Shown: positions 38,457 to 51,860 of the stretch, in pieces | How the letters are laid out: each line of letters begins with the position of its first letter | How positions within the stretch are numbered: position 1 is the first letter of the stretch | Source of the DNA: Puffinus mauretanicus | Taxonomy: Eukaryota; Chordata; Aves; Procellariiformes; Procellariidae | Direction: 5' to 3' | Assembly: GCA_023333565.1 (NCBI GenBank) | Contig: JAJKFH010000948.1 | Location: 3,732,001 to 3,796,000 of the forward strand | DNA: 64,000 nucleotides | Position numbers and translations under genes: made by a program | The notes under the pieces: model-generated | Told to the model about the DNA's origin: nothing | Seen by the model: only the letters and a program-made list of their open reading frames with translations | The model's database searches: none

Positions 38457-41400
38457 AACTTGGGCACCTGAACAGTATTCTGGAGAAAAAGCATCTTTAA
38501 ATAAAGATTCAATATCCCTGCCCCCATCACAAAAATGCTGTCGAGAGATATGACACATTGCCTGAATTCTAACAAGTCTGCCACCAAAACTGGAGAAGAT
38601 CATAGCTAACGCTCATGATATCCTCAGTTAATGAACAAAGACAAAGCAACTTTTAAAAATAACATGCACCATTCACATTTCAGGCCTTCTTCGTACACAA
38701 AAAGAAAACCAAACCAGACGAAACTAAAAAGGTGTACAAACCCTTTTTTAATCCACATTTTTAAAAAATTAAAAAGTCAGTCAAGTGTTCTCCCCCCTCC
38801 TTCAGAACAGATCTTGCTTTCATATCCTCAGGGAACTTAGAAAAGCCTGAGAAGTGACCTAGAAGATGCAATATTTTGTAGAAGTAAAAGACACATTTTG
38901 AAAAACAGCTTTTTCCAACAGCAGAAACTGATTCATTGCATCCTTCCTCAGAATGTGAAAAAAGTATCTGTTATTCTCAAAGGAGACTTCTGGATGCTCC
39001 ACAGAAAAAAAAAAACCAAAGCAAAACAAAAATACATTCACAGAACACTTAAGGGAGAAAGGAAATGTGTCATAAGAGAAGGGTTGAGAAGACCTCACCC
39101 AGACGACTTCTGAGTCAAAAGAAACCTCCCTTCCTCTCTGAAAGATGATAAAAAAAACATGCACTCGTATCTTGTTGACTTCTAGTAGACATTTCTGGCT
39201 TAGGTGTAACCTATGAAAGGAAGATAACTAATCTGAGTCCATCCACCCTTTCGCTGAATTCTAGGCTCCTTAGTAAGACAGAATAAAAGTGTCAGATGGT
39301 CTCCACCGTGAACTGCTCATTGCCTTTCACCTTACACAGAAGTAGGAAAAAAAGTATAAGGTAAAAGGGAAGAAAATACCTACAGCAGAAGGTTATTCTG
39401 CTGCAGTACGAAAAAATAAACAACCCCTCCCCCGAGTAGGACTATAATAATTCGTACAAAAGCAGGATCAACCAACTAGGTAAATCTAAAGTGATTTGAA
39501 ACTCTTCCTCTCAGGACACAGGACTCTGATCAGAGTGGAGTTTTCACAATAACAAATTACAGCAGATGCACAAAGGAATAGGTAGAAGACAGTAAGCTGG
39601 TAAGAGTATGGTGCTTACTGAGCTGATCACAGCAGATGTTAATAAAGCAGGTTTTAGACACCTGCCTACAATAAATCTCAGTTCTGTAGGTAACCGTGGT
39701 AGAAGTTCTCATCCAGTTGTGATTCTTCTGTCCCTCAACTTCCCTACAATCACAGTGCCTGCTGGTATCATGCCTCTCCTATAAAATGATGCTTCTGATA
39801 GTCCAAGAAAATTTTTGAGGAAAAAAGGCTGTCATCCACACAAACACAGGTTCTTTCTAAGCACTCAGTTGTTTCTCAGAAGGAAAGCCAACTGCAGGAG
39901 TATTATTATCTGAAATACCAGATTTAACCAAAATACCCAGGGACAAAGTAGATTCAAGAAACTTTAACTCACAGGGCACACAGACAGAGAGCTCTACTGA
40001 TGGCATCTTTACTGACACAGCTGTGCATATTAGGAACGTACTTTACTCTACACTGTTCTACAGGATCTGCATTCATTGCTTTAGGGCTTAATTTGCAGCC
40101 ACAGGGAAATATGTCATTTGGAAAACCTGAGGAGAACAGCAGTAACAGTGTGATTTCATACCAATCAAGATTATCCTTGCAGTCAGCTAACCACAAAACT
40201 GTGGCATTAGATTATGAAGAAGTAAGGTGGAAGAGTGCAAACTTTGTGCAAACATGCGAGAAAGATATCTGTGCAAAAAACCCCACTATGCTGGGGGGAC
40301 ATTAGTGGAAGAAATGCTTGCTTTGCTCAGATTTTTATATTAACAATCTCAATTTAACCTCCTTTTGCAACAGAAGGTGGTATAGTGAAGAATAATATGG
40401 TATTAAAATCACAGTGGCCAGATACCGAGTTGCTGAGCAACCAGACGTAGCTTCTGACATCTTAGAAGTTCAGAAAACGTCAAGCTACAAATTCAGCTTC
40501 CTAATTACGGACAGCTGAGCTAACCATTTCTAAAAATCTTGGCCCCTGTTTTAAAATACATTTTACTTCTAAGGAAGATAATGAGTCACATTTCCAAGTG
40601 GCTTCCAAGTCCATGCCTGTAGCATACACACATACAGATGGGAAATTTGAGAACTGCAAATTCAGGGACTGATTCTGGAAATCTGGGTGAGTCTATGGTT
40701 CAACAACGCTTTGAACAAATTTAGTAAGTTAATTATGATTTCAATATAATTTTATTCATAAATTTCCTTCACTGCCTGATCTTTGTTTTTACTACTTGAA
40801 CATTATTCTGCGGTTCTTGCTGGCAGAATGAATTCCAGGTACGTTTTCACTATATGTGGTGCTCATTTGCAATGTCATTTAAAGTATTTCAGGGTTGCCT
40901 GCAGATGGGAACAAATTCAATGACTTTCAGCAGGACATTTCACTAAGGTACTTCCTCCTTTTGACAAACTCTTAATATGCTCAATCAACCAGAGGGGACC
41001 TAAGCTTTCAATCAATGATGTATTCTATTTATATTGGTTTATATATAAAAGGAGAGTGAATAGTACTGTAACACAAATTCTGTTGTGAGAATGGCATCCC
41101 TATCAAATGCATGAAAATGCTACTGAATGGCTAGGATGCCTAACCCAGCGTCCTGCCAGCTCTGCGGCACTCCTATCACCAATGGCCAGCAGAATCAGAA
41201 CTCTTTCAAGTGCAATATGCACTGGAACAGGGGAACATGTGTCACAGGAGGCTGCATCTCCAACAGAATTACAGAAAACACTTGAAAAGGAAAAAAAAAA
41301 TACAAAACCGAAAGAAGAAGAATAAAAACCATGTGGTGGTCAGTATTAGAAAGTATCAACTAAGATGGCAAAAACAACATTTCCTCTGCATTTCCACATT

Positions 41401-44400
41401 TTTAATTTCCTTCTGTTTAATAAGATATACTGCAAATACTGAAAGTATCTTCTCTATATAAACTAGAAATTTGGCAAATTTTTAGTGTGAGTACCTTACT
41501 TTCTCCAGGAAAGATATGAAAGTCTCATTTATATTTGTTCATGTTAAAATGATTCTCTTAAAGCTGAACTTCTCATTTAGGCATAAAATTGGTCAAAAAT
41601 AAACTGCAGGCAGGGAGAAAGAAACCTGCCAGCAATGATCTGAGCAAGACTGTGACTCTCTCTGGTGCAATATTCCTTTTTATTCATGTGAGTAAGCCTT
41701 TTGAATTAATAAGTTATTCTCGGTGAGAAAATATCAGCAAGGGGGCAAGTAGTCTGCTCTAAAGGTATGGCCTTGACCAAAAATGGGGAGTCGACAACTG
41801 TCCTCAGCAATCCAAATTTGAGATCTAAATGGAGAGGAGAGGAACATAAGAAGCAGGGTAAAACCCACACTATGTCACATACGTTAGTTTGTCTACAGCA
41901 ACTTCCAGAAAACTGTATAAACATGGAAAGAAACCTGAAAATTGTGTTTGTTTATAATGGTACCTTCTGAAAGTGTGAGGCCAGTTCCTCACCCGTGCTA
42001 AAAGCAACGATACAATTTTTATTTAAACCCCCTGTCTTGCAATATTACAACTAAGATTACAATCTATGAAACAAATGTTAGAGTATTGTATTTGTTTTAT
42101 CGCCCCATTCTTCTATTAGTACAGGAATTTAACTGGCTAGTAACAAATCCTAAATGCCTCCTGTTACATCTACATATTATATGAAAGTGCTTGTGTTTTG
42201 AAAATCGCTGAAACAGCACATGGCTCCTTTATCACAGTCTACAAGTTGCATTTCTGGCTTCTGGAGTTGACATCAGAGCTATTTTACAGATGAAGGCACT
42301 GAAGAGCCCTCTTCTAATTCTGATGTTGTCTTCAAAAAGCCTCATGATTTTATTCTGAATAAACGACTCAAATTCACAGAAAAGGCTCTTACAGAAAGTC
42401 CCTGAGGCCTTCTTTATCATTCCCCCTCACTCCAATTTCTGTACTCTCCATACACACTAAAAAAAAAAAAAGTCATTATTGCCATAAACTAATTCACCAG
42501 TGCACAATACTCTTGACCTCCAAAAGACACAAATATTCAATTCTACAATTCTTCCAAGAAATTACCCAAACACACTTCTTTTTATTTTAAAGAGAGGTCA
42601 ATGAATAAGCCTCTGAGGAGATGCGTTTAATTCTGTCAGACTTCATATGTGGCTTTTCACTGTGTGCTCCATCTACAATGGCATACTCATACAGTTTTCT
42701 CACATGTATTTTGTCTATATGGTGCATGCTTTTTGGGGTGGGGACTCAGTTTACACTATGCCTACCGTAAGGTGGCCCCAAATTGTGCTAGCACATCACC
42801 TAAAGTGCTGTGACAGACAACAGAGATTGCAAAGGGGGTTCAGTTTTTGCTCACCTTCTACACTGTTCTGCTCTACTCTCTGGATGATGTGGGCTCTGTA
42901 TTGCAACTTAAGAAAGGAGGGGACCTCCTCGCTTCTAAAGCATCCAACCTTCTGGATTTCATACTGGAAATGTTACCATACCCTGGTCTTCTGAAGAACA
43001 TGAAGAGGTGACTTCTCATTATTCTAAATAGCATCACTTGGGAGATGTTTAAAAAAACAGGGCGGGGCGGGGGGAAGTCTCCAGGGAAGAAATCTGTAGA
43101 CTCCCTTCTTTGACTCTGCATTCCTTTGCAAACTACTTAGTGCGTGTTCAGCACACTCTGAAACATTCCTCAACTGTGTTCTAACCAGAAATGAGTATTT
43201 TCTAGAGGAGATTTAAAACAGCTACAGAGGGAACACTACCTCTAAATAGACATGAAAAACTAATGATGCTGCACTAAAAAGTAATTAAAGTTACTGCAGG
43301 GGCCTTACCCTCAAGGAGGTAAATTATTGTAAGCCCCACAGAAACAAAAGCTTCAATATTGTAAAATTATATTGCAGTAATCCACCTATCCAGAAAAGCG
43401 AGTGGAGAAAATCTAAATCTAAAGCATAAATTAAAACAGCCCAGTCTTCACAGAAACTTTTGATTGCAACCACTAAGCAGGGAGATGAGATATTTATTCC
43501 TAAAGCATCCTCTATGGTATAAAGCAAATTGAATGCCCTGGAGCTTAACAATGAGTTAAAAATAACAGGCTTATTGGGTTGGAAAGTCAAACTGTAGGTA
43601 TTCACAACAGCTACAGTATGTGCTTTTCTACACAATTTTATGGACCCAGATAGTTAAAAAAGAAAAAAAAGTCTGAAAGTTCAGAATACCACCTTTTTGA
43701 TTTTCTATTAATGTGCTACTAGAAATAAACATGTTCCCCTTTTGCAGGATCTTCCTGTTAGTAACAGTTGCACATAAATAAAGTTTTCTAAACAAACATC
43801 TTATCTTTTTATGGAAGGAAGTCCATTAATAAGGAATTGACGTCCTTCCCTGAAAAAAAAGATCAGTGCTAATTCTTTCCCATAAACGAAAGAAATAAAC
43901 TTACACCCTGAAATTTTTTACTCTATTTTCACAGCAAACTGGATAGTCTGCACGTAGATAAAATAAAATTGTTTGGGTTTTCTTATAAACAATATCCCTG
44001 TTGCTACCTTGCCACGTAATACAGAATAATTAATCTCTTCCCTCGGTTTCTGATTGCTTCATGGAACTTGTGTTTCATTTCAACTGTACTCCACACATTC
44101 TTGTTCGAACTACAGGGCAGTCTCTGAGCAACTTTCAGCCTGGGAGCTTCAGAAGCACACCATAACTGTTTAATATTTTGACCTATGTAACCAATTTCAG
44201 AAAGATATCCTTTATCCAACAAATGCAGCCAAACAGACTCTAGCAACTGTGCTCATAATCTACTGTGCTCTTCATTGGCTTTGTCAGCTACACAAGACAT
44301 TTCTATTGCCCAAAATTAACTTCGTCGTGGAAAATCCTCTGACGCAACCTTCATCTGTTTCCCTTCTTCGAAATAGCTTTTCCTTCAGACTAAGAGAATT

Positions 44401-46047
44401 TGAAGTTGATGCTGTACTGCACGCTACTTGCGATAAATAAAATAAATACTTTTCTCCCAATGGCTTTAGAAAGCCAGCACTTTAAGCTATTTGCAACAAT
44501 GCTGAAAACAGAAATGTTAACATGTTTAAAGAGAGTTTAGATTTTCAGTGTTTTTGTGCAACACAGTTTAAAATCTCAACACCACACTGCATGGAGATAA
44601 GCCTAAGAGAATGGCAGAATACCATACTTGTGATTATGGATATATGTGATTACCATACTTGTATAAACTTAAGAGTTATAATGCCATAGTATTTTTGTAT
44701 GAAAAGATCTATTTATCTTAAAAATTTTAAATGTTTAACTCTGGGGGACACAAAAAACCTTATCAAAATATTTACAGTAGGAATTTCAAAAGGAAATTTT
44801 TAAAAAGAAAGTGCACCAAATGTTGCAAGAAAACATTGTTGTTTCTCTTCAGCAGTGTCTATAAATGAGTGCTATTTCAAAGGCACATATTCCAATTTTG
44901 AAAGATGAAACACTGTGATGTTCCAACAATCACACTTTTAGATATCCTAAGAATGGGAATATAAGATTCCACAATCCTCTACCAAGAGCGTGCATCAACT
45001 TTGCTTACACAATGCTTCACTGGACAAGGCACTTAACGTATGTCTTAATGCAGATAAATAAAAGAGTGACAGGGAGTGAGATTGAGCACTAGACAATATA
45101 CTATACTGAACTCAAAGATTCCTTCCTGACTCCATTTTGCACTAATACAGTTCGCTTTCCAAAGATCAGTCTGCTGTATAGGTCACAAGCCCTAAGGAGA
45201 TAGAGTCAGCCCACATTACACAACCTTGAAGATACCAGTTCCTTGCATTCTTATTTGGCATCCATATACAGCTTTACACACTGACTTTTACAGTTTACAT
45301 TTAGAATGTAATACTTTTTGTTGATGATGGAACCAGAAGTCTTAATGTGCTTGCTCATGGTTAGTAACAAACATACCTGAATGTCACTATTAAAAAAAGA
45401 ACAATTTCCTTTTCCCTTAAATCTATTCTTTTCAAAGGGTTAGGTCCTCTGAAAGGTTTCCCCCCATTTCTGTTTAATTCTCGGTAACTGTATTGCGGAA
45501 CAGCGACGATTTTAAAAGCAAAAACAGAGCACTGCTTTAAAAGGTCACATGGCACAACTCAGAAAGCAGAGCAGATCTTCTGGTATCCCACGGCAGCACT
45601 GGAAATAGGGATGTAGGCGACAGCCTGACAAGTATCTGGGCAAAACAGCACACTGAAGATATTCGTCAATCGTTAGAACTGTCACCCACTTTCCAGGACT
45701 GCCCTGGCCAATAAGGACACCCAGTACCTAGTCACCCTATACAACTTCCAGCTTTTGTGCCTTAGTTTTTCTTCACCCTCCTTCTTTTAGCATAATGCCT
45801 CACAAAACTTTTCTGATTTAGAAAGATTCTCGACATGGGAGAAAGCTAGGGGCAGTCTCAAGAAAGCTCAGTAAATATGTACAAAACTCCAAGACTTTTG
45901 ATAATTTTATTTTGTAAGATCAAGAGTTTTCGTGAGCTGTAGTTAATGGCTAGCCAAAATATCTGTGAATGACTTTAGCTCTGATGAATGAACTGATGGT
46001 AGCCAGCACACCAAGCGAAGAAGCCCATTCTGTGCTTTCACTGTTAC

Positions 46048-46242
46048 CTGTGCTGCCGTCTTTTCTTCTCCGCTCGTCTCCACGTTCTGCAATGCAGGTG
46101 TCACAACTGGTGGAGGAGGTGCTCTGCGCTTTTTCACTTCTGGGTTTGCTGTCATTCCTGAGATGTTACCAAGGGACAGTGATGGACCCAGGCTACTGGA
46201 ACGAGTATTCACCGAAGGGGAATTTGGTGCTGTGGAAAAACC
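46048..46242 (-). CDS. COBL: COBL internal coding exon with first KKRRAP motif
   Basis: Exon of 195 bp, 65 codons, phase 0 at both ends. The acceptor is ccatttacag before GGTTTTTCC, and the donor is GCACAG then gtaaca. The peptide begins [10 protein letters not shown], continues [14 protein letters not shown] and reaches [10 protein letters not shown] (KKRRAP at residues 37-42) before an acidic tail ending EEKTAAQ. This Ser/Pro segment followed by a KRAP motif is the diagnostic middle part of cordon-bleu. Cobl nucleates unbranched actin filaments in dendrites, microvilli and the embryo cortex, and its KRAP motifs contact syndapin. The upstream polypyrimidine tract is weak (tgttaatccatttacag). 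COBLL1 has a differently worded segment here, so COBL is preferred. Confidence 0.93.
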
Positions 46243-49200
46243 CTGTAAATGGATTAACACCTTGGATTAACATCACCTTTTTAAAAACAATGGGAAAGAA
46301 AGAAGAAAAACAATACACATCTGGTTACCGTTTAAACAATGATATGAATAATCATGTATGTTTTTCTGCCAAACTTGCTGAATTGCAAACTGTAACTTTT
46401 GGACACTTCTAAAGGTCAACTGGAACAAAGCTTACAGGCAATATTAATAACTCAGGAGGCACAATGACCATGATGAGCACATCAAGGCCTTAACACATTT
46501 TTATATTAACATACAAACAGAAATATATGCAGGCATATAGTAGTAAATCTACGAATGGGAAAGACTAGGAAACATGATTGCTTGAAAATGTGCATTTTTC
46601 GTTCAGTTTTGACATTTAAGTTCATTAATTTTTTGAATCTGCTAATAAAAATCTTGCAATTACTTTTCCCTCAAAACCTGTGAGTCACCTTTTGCTTACT
46701 TAATTAAGAGAAGCTTCCATATTAAATTGAAGAGTTTACTTTTTAATTCAGTTATGAGATGGTCACTTCTCAGAAATGGCTTCTGTGAAATCACCACTGA
46801 TACCAATCCACCATGAGCTGGAGCAGGATACTTATTCTGGAAGCACAGGCTGATGACCCTGGTTGATAATGGTGTTCTTACCACAACAGAACATGCTACC
46901 GCACTTGCAAAACTCACCCATCGAGGACATAAAGCTCTCGGGCAGAATTTTGTCCAAGACCACAGAATACATACTGGCAGGAAACTAGAAGCCACCACAA
47001 ATCCTATCACTTTCCAAATAGAAGAGGTAGTTCTTCGAACCTAAGTTCTCCAATCTGGAAAGTGCTGGAAAATGCTTTGCCTCAATTGTATGGCTGCCTC
47101 ATCATTGTGGTAGATATTGGGGTTTCTGTAGGAATGTAACTTGCAGTGAATTTGACTCGTGACATGGCACGATAACTCCTTTCCACAAGTGCCAACAGCG
47201 ATCTTAGGTAAAAATTAAAAACATAGAGCAGCAAGCTCAAAATGACAACTCATTTAATTTTAAGACTGTTGAGGAAGCATTGATGAAGCATAAAGAGCTA
47301 AAAAATATACCAATGCAAAAAGATGTATGCAATACAGGTTCCTGACTGCCTGGTAAAGTTCAACGTTCTATAGATTCCTGTGAAAGCAACTGAAAATGCT
47401 AAATGCAGATAGCAAACTGATTTGTGTCTTTTCCTGCATTTATTACGCATGTGATAACTATCACTGACTTAAAACTATCACTGGACACTTTTGTTATCTT
47501 TTATGTTGCACACTGCACAGCAGACTTCATCTTGGAATAGCGTATTTAGCACAAACAAGGCATGTTACCAGTCTTCGCGGATTGACTAGAGTTTTACTGA
47601 AGAATTAAGGCAGTATTTGCCATATCTTTCTCAACGCCAATTTCTCTGAACTGAATAGCATCAATAGCTTCTTCGCCTTTCTAGCAAATGAATAAAAAAG
47701 CTCGAAGAGGAAGGTGGGGTTTAAAAGATCAGGTCTAATCTTATAAAGAAATATACTCTTTTCTTGGCCCTATCTTGGGCAGTGGGAAGAATAATGATCT
47801 CATCTGTAACCTACAAGTTTTAAGTCATTCTCAGTGCATACTGTACCTGGTTCTATCAAACAAAGTTTGTTTATTCCTAAAGAAATGACAAGGTCCACAG
47901 GGTAAAATATAAAGTAGTCTCCTCTTTTCACAAACTTATAAAATGACTGAAAAAAAAAATTTTAAAGCGTATTCTACAGGGATGCTTTTGTGACCGTTTT
48001 AATTCTTTGATTTTCCTTGCTGGATAAAAAGGTTGAGAAATTTTGTTAAGAGATTTAAAGATGCATACAAATAATAAAAAACACCCAAGACTTCCCTCCC
48101 AGCATTACAAATACAGGGTACCAGTAAGAAGATAGGATGTATCCAGTTTTAACTTAATACCCTAGTCAATTCTACCTCAAGAGAAGGTGGCTCTTCTGTG
48201 CTGAAGAGCTATCAGAATCCTTTTCCAGGCAACAGATCACTGTGAAGGAATACAGTGATGAACAACTAAACATTTTAAAGCTTTTTTTTTTTTTAAAGCT
48301 TGGATTTCCTAACAGAAGATACAGGAAAAAATGTAATACTTACATGGCACTATAAATAGTTTATCATAAAAAGACTTTAATGAAAGAAAAAATAAAAAAC
48401 TTGGAAATTCATCTATGTTTTCTTTTCCAAGTCCAACCCTTATATCAAGCCCATTATTTACTCAGTGACCATTTCAAGAACGGTCATGTTAAGACTCTTC
48501 CCCTAACATAAAAAGTTGCTATAGCTTCCAGGGGAATGGAATGAGGACAACTTCAAAGTAGTTCTGAAAGACCCATCATTCTGCAATGAGAGCTTTGTCT
48601 AACTGCAGGCAGACCTTCAAGCTCTCCCATGTGTGTAGTCCTTTTCATTAGCTTTAAGAGAAAAAAAAAAAAAGCTGGACACAAACCACTGACACAAGTG
48701 TTTTTGGCACGACTCATCTTTTGTTGTAAACTTAATCTGGAGAGACAACGCCTTACCCAGCTTTTTTATTTTGAGTTGTGTTAGATGCAATGCAGCTTCT
48801 TTCCAAATCACTAGATTTTGGAAGTTTGGTTTTCAGGCAGGTTAGCAAGGCAACTATTAAGAGCATATAACATTAATTAAGCAAACTTGCAGGAACCTGA
48901 GATGAACATGCTATTTACCCAAACCATCTCTCATTTCTTGTTGTTTTAATTTGTTATCAATGGATCAATTTCAGTGGAATTACTCAAATTACAGCAGTGT
49001 AAGTGAGAAGAAGGTTAAGCTCACGTATCGCAGCCAATGTAGCTGGCTAAAAAAGTCAGCCCTTATCCTCTGTTTCATGTGACAATCAGGTTAGCATGAA
49101 CGTTCTGCTCAGGGTCAAAATCAGTTCCTATAATCCATGTGTTTTGTAACTACATAGCAAAACAAAAAAAGAAAAAGGAAAAAAAAAGGAAAAATCATGT

Positions 49201-51639
49201 CAGAAAAAGAAAATTCATGATAATGAATTATATAAAGAGTTTTTAAAAATGTCTCCCATCTTGTAAAATCATAGTCTTTGGTAGACCACTAGCGTTAGAA
49301 CACTTCGCTAGCAGTTCAAACAACAATTAAGTAATGCAAACTAGCAAGAAAAAAAGAAATAGTTTCCTGTTTTTTTTTCCCCCCCCTGAATTAAGCCACA
49401 GCAAAACCCAGCACAAACACAGATACACCAGCATAGGTCAGCAGTCAAGTTAGACTCCAGTCGAGCAAGGGTCTTGAACATGTATTGAACCACAACTGAA
49501 ATGGACTAAAGTCCGTTTCAAATCCATGAAGCAGATGTTGGAAGGAGGCAAGAAACAGCTGCAGTACCTACCTACGGTGCCATCAGGTTTCATGGATCCG
49601 TTGCTTCATGTTATACTCGCCAGCTAGTTATTTTCCTCTCATTAAACTTCTGAAATCTAAGGAACTTTCTTTTTTTCTAGTGTACAAGATGCTTTCTTTA
49701 GGGTTAAGCGGTTTAATTTTGGCATTTTTTCCTACTAGTTTTTGTAACTGAAATTTAGCTTTCAAAGACTTTTTGGAAGGGCAAAGAGGGGCTATTAAAA
49801 ACACAGAAGTATGAAGGCTCAGAGTAGCCTGGTGACTTAGGCATACCAGTCCCATTTTCAAAAGACACTGAGAAGTCAACTTTCTGCAAGGCTACCAAAG
49901 TCCATAGCCTGCTGAACTCAACGCAAGTTACATTAAGAGCCTAAAGCAGAAGCCACTCCGTGTTCCAAGGTCATCAACCTAGAATGCAATTATAAAATGT
50001 CTTTTGCAAACTACTCCCTTTTCAAGGATGAACAGAAGCTCTGATATCTTATGGATACTTCTGAAAATTTTAATGTTAATATTAATAAAATAATGTAAGA
50101 TTAGTCTATTAAAAATATAACTGTACTGCTGTGAAAATTCCATTTTACAAAAATAGATGTATAAAAATGGAAGTCAGCTTATGTTTGTTTTCAAAAGATA
50201 TCCCTCATATATAACTCTCTTACCCAAAGCTCTGTTATTAGCATTTCCTTGATTTTCTGATGACACTAAGTGGCATTTAAAGGTCAGCAAGGAAGAGACT
50301 GCAGCTTGCCTGTGAGAGTGATTTGACTTCCTGTTCCCTGTCGACACCGGTCAATAAAAATTTTTCAAAATGTCAAGTTCTTTTCTTGTGAGGTTGCTAC
50401 AGCCAGGCCTTTCTTCCGCGACTCTTTGCCAAAACTCACATATTTGAGCTCAGAGTCTTGTTATGCAATTTCCTTCTGAGAACTTTTTAAATCAAAAGTA
50501 ATCAATTGAGCTGTTTTTAAGCACTCAAAGTACCAGATGTATCAGCAAAAAGTAAGGGTTTTTATTTTTTCCAAAACAAAAAATAAGAGTAGGAGTATCA
50601 TAAAGGAAATAATTTTTTTTGCAAGTGTACCGTGGGTAAATAAGAAAGGTAAGATTTAGAGCAGGCAGACAAATCCATCTACTCAGTGAAAGCAAGAATA
50701 TTTATGCCTGTTGGATATTTAAACTCCATTAATGCAAACTTTTATTGATTTGCTGAATGACACCACAACTGATTACAATTGGCCATCTAAAACGCCAGAC
50801 AGGTTATGTCAGACCTACTGCACAAATTAAAGTTGGAGGCTGCTTTCCTTGACATGATACTGAAATTCCTTATACTAGCATTAAATTTGACAACACTGAA
50901 ACTGAATTAATCCAAGCTCCTGCTTCAAAACCAAAGCATAATACTGCGGTCATGAGATTGCTTGGAGACATAGTTTAAAAAAAACCCAAAATGGTGACTA
51001 CTCAGATTTTCCTTTCTAACCAGCCACACTGAATACAGTTTGTTTTTTGTACTCCCTGAAGCACTTGTGATTCTGATACTTGCATACAGTCTGCAGTCAG
51101 AAAGGAAAAAAACGTTAACCTTTTCCCACACCGAACAAAAAAAAAAAAAAGGCATTTTTATGCAATTTACTTTATGTTGCTTTATTGTCTCATTGTGTTT
51201 TGCTATTGGTAGGAAATGATCTGGTCACCCATCACAATATTAAAAGAGAAAGAACTATTTCATTTCCACAACAGTAACTCATACAGGCAGTACCATATTG
51301 ATTTTATATGTCTGGCAAGTAGGCTTTCAAGGTTTTACTGTAGAAGTTTTGAGTTATACTTTGAAGTCTGTACAACTACAGTACTCTCTTATGCTTCTAT
51401 AAGTCTCTTATAGCATCTAGCTAGCAATTCCAGATCTTGTGGTCAGGGCCAATTTGGTGGACACCGGAACTTATACAGCCAGAATTAGAAATGCCCGAGA
51501 ACATTTTCTCTTCTGTGCCCCTGCCAGTTCTCCCTCACCGTGGCCAACTGTATTACTCTCATTTTAGTACAAAGTTTGTTGATCAGAAATCCTAGCAGCG
51601 CCAGGTGCAAGGAGGTCACCTCCTTTACAAAGTCATCTA

Positions 51640-51860
51640 CTTCATCTCCCAGCACTGAAGTAGCATGTCCAATCTGTCCCTGCAGAGGTTACTTAAAACC
51701 TTCCTATGACACAGGTCCACACCATCCGCAATTATGCTGTTATATTGCTTAACTATCCTTATAGTTAGAATTTTTTTCCTTGTACCTTCACTATAATTGC
51801 CCTTCCTAGAAGTTTATCTGATTACTTCTTGTCCTCACTTAGGTAAGGTCATGTGATGTA
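51640..51860 (-). mobile_element. Old CR1-type LINE 3' fragment
   Basis: The plus strand shows cttaactatccttatagtta, then gaatttttttccttgtacct and tgattacttcttgtcctcac. This is the reverse complement of the conserved 3' region of older CR1 elements (a segment like AGAAAGTTTTTCCTAAT ... CCATTACTTCTTGTCCT). It is heavily diverged, both boundaries are soft, and no reading frame is left. Confidence 0.55.

Larger units (their letters stand above)
23015..46047 (-). other. COBL: COBL intron, 23,033 bp
   Basis: Large intron between the two KKRRAP exons (donor CAG then gtaaca; acceptor tttgctag). It holds a degenerate repeat (24240-24335), a CpG-richer open segment (29890-30165), a CR1 tail (31733-31815), foldback relics (35350-35394 and 35821-35870), an ancient CR1 (36080-37350), a double hairpin (38399-38456) and a 31-bp-spaced duplicate of taccatacttgt (44620-44662). 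The remainder is AT-rich unique sequence with no exon I can support. Confidence 0.85.

Noticed and set aside
19478..46242. Assignment of the exons to the paralogue COBLL1
   Set aside because: The NSPS...SLGPSLSLG segment before KKRRAP and the PNRTE segment after the second motif fit COBL as I know it. COBLL1 is worded differently at these places.
45969..46412. 147-codon open frame on the plus strand
   Set aside because: It runs antisense across the COBL exon 46048-46242, whose minus-strand frame has the recognisable KKRRAP context and splice sites.
46853..47044. Plus-strand frame containing HRIHTG, which looks like a C2H2 zinc-finger linker
   Set aside because: There are no paired cysteines or repeated finger spacing, so it is a chance match.
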